NCBI GenBank assembly: GCA_029265905.1
Contig: JAJUGR010000006.1
Location: 60,949 to 124,948, forward strand
DNA from: Sporomusaceae bacterium
GTDB taxonomy: Bacteria; Bacillota; Negativicutes; Acidaminococcales; JAJUGR01
Length of the DNA: 64,000 nt
Direction of reading: 5' to 3'
Positions 59,881 through 64,000 of the stretch are shown here, one piece after another. A program made the position numbers and the translations under genes. The notes under the pieces are model-generated. The model was not told the DNA's origin, ran no database searches, and worked only from the letters and a program-made list of their open reading frames with translations. Every line of letters begins with the position of its first letter. Within the stretch, counting starts at the first letter, position 1.

Positions 59881-61100
59881 TGCACGTCAACCCCGCTCTC
59901 CGGCCAAATTTCATGGAGGCGCTGGCGGATATCCGACAGCTGCTCCCGGAAGAAGGCGGCGCCCTCGGCTTTTTCAACGCTCACCCGGACCTGCAGCCGT
60001 TCTCCCTGCTGGTGGAACCCGGCAATGACGAGCCCGGCATTGTCGGTCTCCGTCGCGATGCGAATCCAGGTTTCTGCCCTTTGTTCACCGGCCTCCCGGC
60101 CCTCGGGGCGGTCGCGGTAGACCTGGATCAGCGCGGGCCGCACCTTGCCTTGCTCCGGGTCAACAAAGGGCAGCATCCAGCTCATTTGAAGCTCCCGCCC
60201 CGAGGCTGGCTCCGCGCCCCCTTGGGCAAACCGCGCCCAGGTATTGGCGAGTTCCTTGATCGCGCTTGACCACGCGAGCAGCTTGGCCGGTTCTTGCTCC
60301 ATCAGCCGGCCGGCCAATGCCAGCTCTTCCCAAGCCTTCGCCTCCGCCTCCGCCGCCGGCAGGCCGCGGTCAATAAGCCCTTGCTTCAACTCCGCCACGA
60401 CTTTTGCCACAAAGCGGGCAACCGCATCATTTTCCTGCTCGACCGCCTGCAGCCGCCCGTCAGCCGTTGCTGGCAGTTGCTTGGCCGCCGACATTTCCCC
60501 CTCAGGCACGGCGGCGTCCGAAGCCGGCAATGGCTGCTCCGCCCCCGCCAATTGCGTTATGAACCGCCGCAATGCCTGGGGCGAAAAAGCCCTGGCTTCG
60601 GCCTCCGGCGAAGGCAGCGCGCCGGCCGTGGCGGCAGGTGCCGGCATTTTGGGCGCTGCGGGCGCCGTTTCACCAAAACGTTGCGGCTGTTCCGCCGCCA
60701 CGGCCGCCTCGGCCAGCGTTTTCGCCAGCAGCGCCTGCTCGGCCAGCTGATTAAGGCGCTGAGGCACGGCCCGCTGCTCGGCAGCCAGCGGCGCCAGCCC
60801 TTGCGGCAATTGCGCCGGCTTTGCCGCCCCTTGGGCAAGCAGGGCGCTGACCTGTTCTTTGATTGCCGCCGGCGTGTCGGCCGGCAGCAAGTTGGCGCCG
60901 GCCGACAGGTTTTCCGCCAGGTTCAATAGCTGCCGGATCATAGCCGTTCCCGCAAGCTCCACGCTGGTTGTGCCGGCCGGCGGCTGTCCGGCGGCGGTGT
61001 TGGTCAAGTCACCCGCGGCCGCCTGATTGTCTTGCACCGCTGTTTTCCCGGCGGACCGGAGCAAAGGGAGCAGTTGCTGCCAACCAGCATCAATGCGCAT
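59877..61100 (-). CDS. FliK-like / YlqG-type protein of unknown function
   Basis: A 407-residue protein with a long Ala-, Gln- and Pro-rich N-terminal part (residues 1-~270) and an ordered C-terminal domain (about 300-405, including MSWMLPFVDPEQGKVRPALIQVYRDR and LVIAGFHQQGERLQVRVSVEK). The design recalls FliK hook-length proteins. Together with the FlhB-C-like gene that follows, it forms a FliK/FlhB-like pair outside the fla operon, matching ylqG-ylqH of B. subtilis. No function is known to me. No signal peptide or membrane helix is seen. Confidence 0.75.
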   Translation of the reverse strand: MRIDAGWQQLLPLLRSAGKTAVQDNQAAAGDLTNTAAGQPPAGTTSVELAGTAMIRQLLNLAENLSAGANLLPADTPAAIKEQVSALLAQGAAKPAQLPQGLAPLAAEQRAVPQRLNQLAEQALLAKTLAEAAVAAEQPQRFGETAPAAPKMPAPAATAGALPSPEAEARAFSPQALRRFITQLAGAEQPLPASDAAVPEGEMSAAKQLPATADGRLQAVEQENDAVARFVAKVVAELKQGLIDRGLPAAEAEAKAWEELALAGRLMEQEPAKLLAWSSAIKELANTWARFAQGGAEPASGRELQMSWMLPFVDPEQGKVRPALIQVYRDRPEGREAGEQRAETWIRIATETDNAGLVIAGFHQQGERLQVRVSVEKAEGAAFFREQLSDIRQRLHEIWPESGVDVQ

Positions 61101-61104
61101 AAAA

Positions 61105-61884
61105 TCAGCTCCAATCAGCCAAAATCTCTTTCACCGGGGCGAAGGTCTTGCGGTGGATAGGGCACGGACCGTACTGGCGCAAGGCCGTCAGGTGCTGCTT
61201 TGTCCCGTAGCCCTTGTGGGCGGCAAAGCCGTATTCGGGATAAAGCGCATCGTACTCATCCATCATGCGGTCCCGCGTGACCTTAGCCAAAATCGACGCC
61301 GCCGCAATGGAGGCGCTGAGCGAGTCGCCCTTTATTAAAGATATCGACTCAATCCCCGGCAAACTTAACGGCATCGCGTCCGCTAAGACAACCTGCGGCG
61401 CCACGCTCAGCGCCTGCACCGCCCGCTCCATGCCCACTTTCGCCGCCTGATAAATATTGATGGCGTCAATTTCTTCCGCTGAAACAACGGTGATTGAAAA
61501 GGCTCTGGCTTCCCGCCGGATCTGCTCGTAAAGGCAGTTGCGCTTGGCTGCGGACACCTGCTTGGAATCGTTGAGGCCGGTCCAATGCCAGTCGCCTTCC
61601 GGCAACACGACCGCTCCGACAACCACCGGCCCGGCCAGCGGCCCCCGGCCCGCTTCATCTACGCCGCCAACCAGCGTTAGCCCTTTTCCCCAGCACGCCC
61701 GTTCATAAAGCAATAGTTTTGCAAGCCGCTCATTTTCCTGCACCTCGGCCAGGCGTCTTTTTTCCTGCGCCGCCAGCGCCTGCTGCACGGCCTTGCGCGG
61801 ATCGCCGCGCCACAAAGCCAGCGTTTGCCCGTCATAAGTTCCGCTTTGCAGGCGCTCCTTGATTGTTTGCACCGCTTCCTTCAT
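61105..61884 (-). CDS. rnhB: Ribonuclease HII
   Basis: RNase HII removes ribonucleotides from DNA and RNA from hybrids. The catalytic core begins VGGVDEAGRGPLAGPVVVGAVVL (first Asp in DEAGRG), with the later acidic residues in VVLADAM and KVTRDRMMDEY. A ~70-residue N-terminal extension precedes the core, as in B. subtilis RnhB. ATG at 61884 is preferred over one four codons upstream, which lies at the foot of the rbgA terminator. Confidence 0.95.
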   Translation of the reverse strand: MKEAVQTIKERLQSGTYDGQTLALWRGDPRKAVQQALAAQEKRRLAEVQENERLAKLLLYERACWGKGLTLVGGVDEAGRGPLAGPVVVGAVVLPEGDWHWTGLNDSKQVSAAKRNCLYEQIRREARAFSITVVSAEEIDAINIYQAAKVGMERAVQALSVAPQVVLADAMPLSLPGIESISLIKGDSLSASIAAASILAKVTRDRMMDEYDALYPEYGFAAHKGYGTKQHLTALRQYGPCPIHRKTFAPVKEILADWS

Positions 61885-61896
61885 CCTGCACCTCAT

Positions 61897-61926
61897 AAAA
61901 AAGAGCGACCGTCGCCGGTCGCTCTT
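61897..61926 (-). terminator. Terminator-like hairpin at the end of rbgA
   Basis: An 11-bp stem with a four-base loop begins at the rbgA stop codon and runs into six T (61897-61902). rnhB starts immediately after, so either read-through or an unseen promoter must supply rnhB and the genes beyond. Confidence 0.82.
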
Positions 61927-62779
61927 ACTTCGCCGGTGGCAATTCCAGCGTCAGGGCGCCTAACTCGCCGCCCTTAAATTCCCGTAAGACAATATTGATC
62001 GCCTTTTCCTGATCGATCACGCCGCCTGGCCTGATGCAGCCGCGACGCGTGGCAATCAAGCGCAAGACCTCCTCCGGCGGGGTGGTCTCGTCGACATTGA
62101 CCCCATAGCGTTTGACCAGCCGGTCCGGAGCTTGCCTGATCAACGTTTCGATCAGCTTCAAGCCCAGCGCCTCCCGATCAAACACCTCATCCTTGATCGC
62201 GCCGGTCGCCGCCAGGCAAAAGGCCGCCTGCGGGTCATCGAACTTCGGCCATAAAATGCCGGGCGTATCCAAGAGTTCAATATCCTGGCCCAGGGAAATC
62301 CATTGTTTGCCTTTGGTGATGCCGGGTTTGTCGCCCGTTTTCGCCTTCGCCTTGCCTACCAGTTTGTTGATCAGCGAAGACTTGCCGACATTCGGAATGC
62401 CGACAATCATCATGCGGATCGCCCGCGGCCGAAGCCCCTTCGACGTCCACTTGTCCAGCATCGGTTTTGCCGCCTGACGCACGGCCGCCTTCACCTGCTG
62501 CAAGCCCTTGCCGGTGATCGAATCCACCAGCAGCGCCTGGATGCCGGCCGACTGAAAGTAATCGACCCATTGCTTAGAGAGCACGGGGTCGGCCATATCG
62601 GTCTTATTCAGGACAATGACGCGCGGCTTTTTCTTCACCAGCTCGTCGAGCATCGGATTGGCGCTGGCCAACGGAATCCGGGCATCGCGCAATTCGCACA
62701 CCACATCAACCAGGGACAGTTGATCGACAATCAGCCGCTTGGCTTTCGTCATATGTCCGGGGAACCATTGGATGTCCAT
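61925..62779 (-). CDS. rbgA: Ribosome biogenesis GTPase RbgA (YlqF)
   Basis: RbgA is a circularly permuted GTPase needed for late 50S assembly. The permuted G-motif order is visible: G4 (VIVLNKTDMAD) precedes G1 (VGIPNVGKSSLINKL), followed by G3 (ELLDTPGILWPK). The N-terminal WFPGHMTKAKR and the C-terminal ANTAR-like domain are present. Length 284 is typical. It lies between lepB and rnhB, as in B. subtilis. Confidence 0.97.
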   Translation of the reverse strand: MDIQWFPGHMTKAKRLIVDQLSLVDVVCELRDARIPLASANPMLDELVKKKPRVIVLNKTDMADPVLSKQWVDYFQSAGIQALLVDSITGKGLQQVKAAVRQAAKPMLDKWTSKGLRPRAIRMMIVGIPNVGKSSLINKLVGKAKAKTGDKPGITKGKQWISLGQDIELLDTPGILWPKFDDPQAAFCLAATGAIKDEVFDREALGLKLIETLIRQAPDRLVKRYGVNVDETTPPEEVLRLIATRRGCIRPGGVIDQEKAINIVLREFKGGELGALTLELPPAK

Positions 62780-62797
62780 CGTTATCCTCCTCCAACC

Positions 62798-63337
62798 TTA
62801 AGGAAGGCTCTTCCATTCGCTCAAGGGCCAGAACACCATTGCCGCCTTGCCCTTGATTAAGTTGAACGGCACAAAACCGACGTCGGGAAAACGGCTGTCT
62901 TCCGAATTGTTGCGGTTGTCGCCCATGACAAAAACGCGGCCCTTCGGCACAACGGCCTTTTGGTAGTTGCCGCGCGTGTTGTCCAGAATATAGGTTTCGT
63001 TCTGCAGTTCGCCGTTGACGAACACCTTGCCGTTTTGAATTTCAATCGTGTCGCCGCCGATCGCAATGACGCGCTTGATAAAGTCGCGGCTCGGATCGCG
63101 GGGATAGCGAAATACAATGATTTCGCCTTTCTTCGGCTCGCTGAAGTAATACAAGAATTTGTTGACCAACAGCCGCTGGTGGTTTTCCAGGGTCGGACGC
63201 ATGGACGGCCCCTCCACCATATAGGGTTCGACGATAAACGTCCGAATAACGAAGGCCAGCACGACGGCGATCAGTAAAGAAATGATCCAGTCTTTCGCCT
63301 CGTCCTGCCAGGTAGTGGCTTCTTTTTCTTCCGGCAT
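62798..63337 (-). CDS. lepB: Signal peptidase I
   Basis: Membrane-anchored signal peptidase cleaving exported preproteins. The 179-residue protein has one N-terminal membrane helix (about residues 17-34), the catalytic Ser45 (VEGPSMRPTL), the Lys88 general base (RDFIKRVIAIGGD) and the VFVMGDNRNNSEDSR box. ATG at 63337 follows AAAGGAG. Located between rplS and rbgA. Confidence 0.96.
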   Translation of the reverse strand: MPEEKEATTWQDEAKDWIISLLIAVVLAFVIRTFIVEPYMVEGPSMRPTLENHQRLLVNKFLYYFSEPKKGEIIVFRYPRDPSRDFIKRVIAIGGDTIEIQNGKVFVNGELQNETYILDNTRGNYQKAVVPKGRVFVMGDNRNNSEDSRFPDVGFVPFNLIKGKAAMVFWPLSEWKSLP

Positions 63338-63369
63338 GGCTACCGCTCCTTTACCAGCAAACAAAGAAA

Positions 63370-63388
63370 GGGACTGTCTCCAGTCCCC
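63370..63388 (-). terminator. Weak terminator after rplS
   Basis: A hairpin with a seven-base GC-rich stem and GAGA loop is followed on the minus strand by a T-rich but interrupted tract. It lies 10 bases after the rplS stop and may only attenuate transcription into lepB. Confidence 0.6.
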
Positions 63389-63397
63389 CCGCTTGTC

Positions 63398-63742
63398 TTA
63401 ACCGCGTCTTTCTTTGATACGCGCAGCTTTACCCGTAAGGTTGCGCAAGTAGTAGAGTTTGGCACGACGGACAACGCCGCGGCGCACAACTTCGATTTTC
63501 TCAATCCGTGGGGAATGAACCGGGAATTTACGTTCTACGCCAACGCCGTAGGAAATGCGGCGCACCGTAAACAACTCCCGCACGCCTTTGCCGGCTCTGG
63601 CGATAACAACGCCTTCATAAGCCTGCACGCGCTCACGGTTACCCTCGACAACTTTGACATGGACGCGAACCGTATCGCCAGGGCGGAATTCGGGCACGTC
63701 AGTGCGGAGCTGTTCTTGCTCCAGTACATCAATAATGTTCAT
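63398..63742 (-). CDS. rplS: 50S ribosomal protein L19
   Basis: L19 sits at the 30S-50S interface. The 114-residue protein has [31 protein letters not shown] and the C-terminal [22 protein letters not shown], both diagnostic. ATG at 63742 follows GAGGAGG. It has its own promoter rather than reading from a trmD gene, which is not visible in the remaining 258 bases. Confidence 0.98.
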   Translation of the reverse strand: MNIIDVLEQEQLRTDVPEFRPGDTVRVHVKVVEGNRERVQAYEGVVIARAGKGVRELFTVRRISYGVGVERKFPVHSPRIEKIEVVRRGVVRRAKLYYLRNLTGKAARIKERRG

Positions 63743-63760
63743 CTTTCTTCCTCCTCTATA

Positions 63761-63798
63761 GGACGTTCTTGCGTCTCGCGAGCAACAGCGGACCGCCC
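63761..63798 (-). promoter_or_regulatory. Candidate L19 leader structure in the rplS 5' UTR
   Basis: The 65-nt leader contains an outer stem (minus strand GGGCG at 63798-63794 with CGTCC at 63765-63761) and an inner stem (TTGC at 63785-63782 with GCAA at 63772-63769), just before the ribosome site. A leader of this kind (L19 leader) is known upstream of rplS in Bacillota and would give feedback control. Match is from memory only. Confidence 0.45.
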
Positions 63799-63813
63799 TT
63801 ATTGCACATTGGG

Positions 63814-63842
63814 ATTATATCACATAACCAGAGGTCTGGCAA
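63814..63842 (-). promoter_or_regulatory. Promoter of rplS
   Basis: On the minus strand TTGCCA (63837-63842) and TATAAT (63814-63819) are separated by 17 bases, about 65 bases before the rplS start. Confidence 0.82.
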
Positions 63843-63935
63843 CCATTAACCTTGCTCGCGATAGTGTCAAGGCACTGTTGTGGTTTTTTTAAGAAGAAGC
63901 GACCGCGCCAAAGAACGAGTAAAGGTACCGTACCG

Positions 63936-64000
63936 CTACGCCAGCGCACTCGAAAGCCCCTGCAACGCTTCGAACAGGAAGGATTTCGGCCCCTTCAGCA
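63936..64000 (-). CDS. Possible C-terminal end of an unidentified gene (partial)
   Basis: One minus-strand frame is open from the window edge to a TAG at 63936-63938 and reads LKGPKSFLFEALQGLSSALA before the stop. Twenty residues are too few to identify; they do not resemble a TrmD end. It may be chance. The rest of 63,843-63,935 shows no gene. Confidence 0.2.
   Translation of the reverse strand, partial: LKGPKSFLFEALQGLSSALA

Noticed and set aside
1..64000. CRISPR arrays, insertion sequences, tRNA or rRNA genes, prophage
   Set aside because: No repeat-spacer array, transposase, integrase of mobile type, tRNA-like fold or rRNA sequence was seen; XerC is in its housekeeping location.

Overview
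The window comes from a GC-rich, motile, anaerobic member of the Bacillota, most likely a Clostridia or Negativicutes lineage. This rests on gene content and order: codY next to flgB, a CheC-FliN type FliY, CheC and CheD, TrmFO, an SwrB-like gene beside sigD, and HydF, the [FeFe]-hydrogenase maturase of anaerobes. I cannot name the species from sequence alone. Nearly all genes lie on the minus strand, so transcription runs from high to low coordinates.

Region A (1-2,000) is the translation cluster rpsB-tsf-pyrH (pyrH cut by the window edge). It has its own promoter at 1,973-2,001 and a terminator between tsf and pyrH.

Region B (2,000-33,700) is one uninterrupted fla/che operon of about 38 genes. 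In order of transcription: flgB-flgC-fliE-fliF-fliG-fliH-fliI-fliJ, a lytic transglycosylase, a MotE-like protein, fliK-flgD, a TIGR02530-like gene, flgE-flbD-fliL-fliM-fliY-cheY-fliO-fliP-fliQ-fliR-flhB-flhA-flhF-flhG, a PilZ gene, cheB-cheA-cheW-cheC-cheD, a small membrane protein, sigD, a DUF342/FapA gene, a Gln-rich small protein and the SwrB-like gene. It encodes basal body, rod, hook, export apparatus, switch, chemotaxis core and the flagellar sigma factor. A vegetative-type promoter precedes flgB and a strong terminator lies inside the operon after flgE.

Region C (33,800-41,300) carries codY, xerC, trmFO, topA, dprA and a GT28 glycolipid glycosyltransferase. The order matches the B. 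subtilis topA-trmFO-xerC-(hslVU)-codY-flgB neighbourhood, except that hslVU is absent.

Region D (41,300-57,600) is a metabolic block between dprA and comM, two genes that are often neighbours. It holds a nicotinate phosphoribosyltransferase-like gene, an acetate transporter, a DUF4392 protein, aspA-hydF, an M16 peptidase, a universal stress protein, a phosphofructokinase, a decayed aminotransferase/beta-keto-acid-cleavage/LysR locus, and a cadC-cadA metal efflux pair.

The most unusual element is the roughly 500 nt leader of aspA-hydF (47,149-47,699). It has a consensus promoter and two tandem copies of a covarying four-way-junction RNA, each followed by a hairpin, the second a strong intrinsic terminator. 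The two hairpins share complementary arms that could pair across copies. I do not recognise this as a known riboswitch class.

Region E (57,600-64,000) is the conserved rplS-lepB-rbgA-rnhB-(ylqG-like)-(ylqH/FlhB-C-like)-yraN-comM cluster. rplS has its own promoter and a possible L19 leader.
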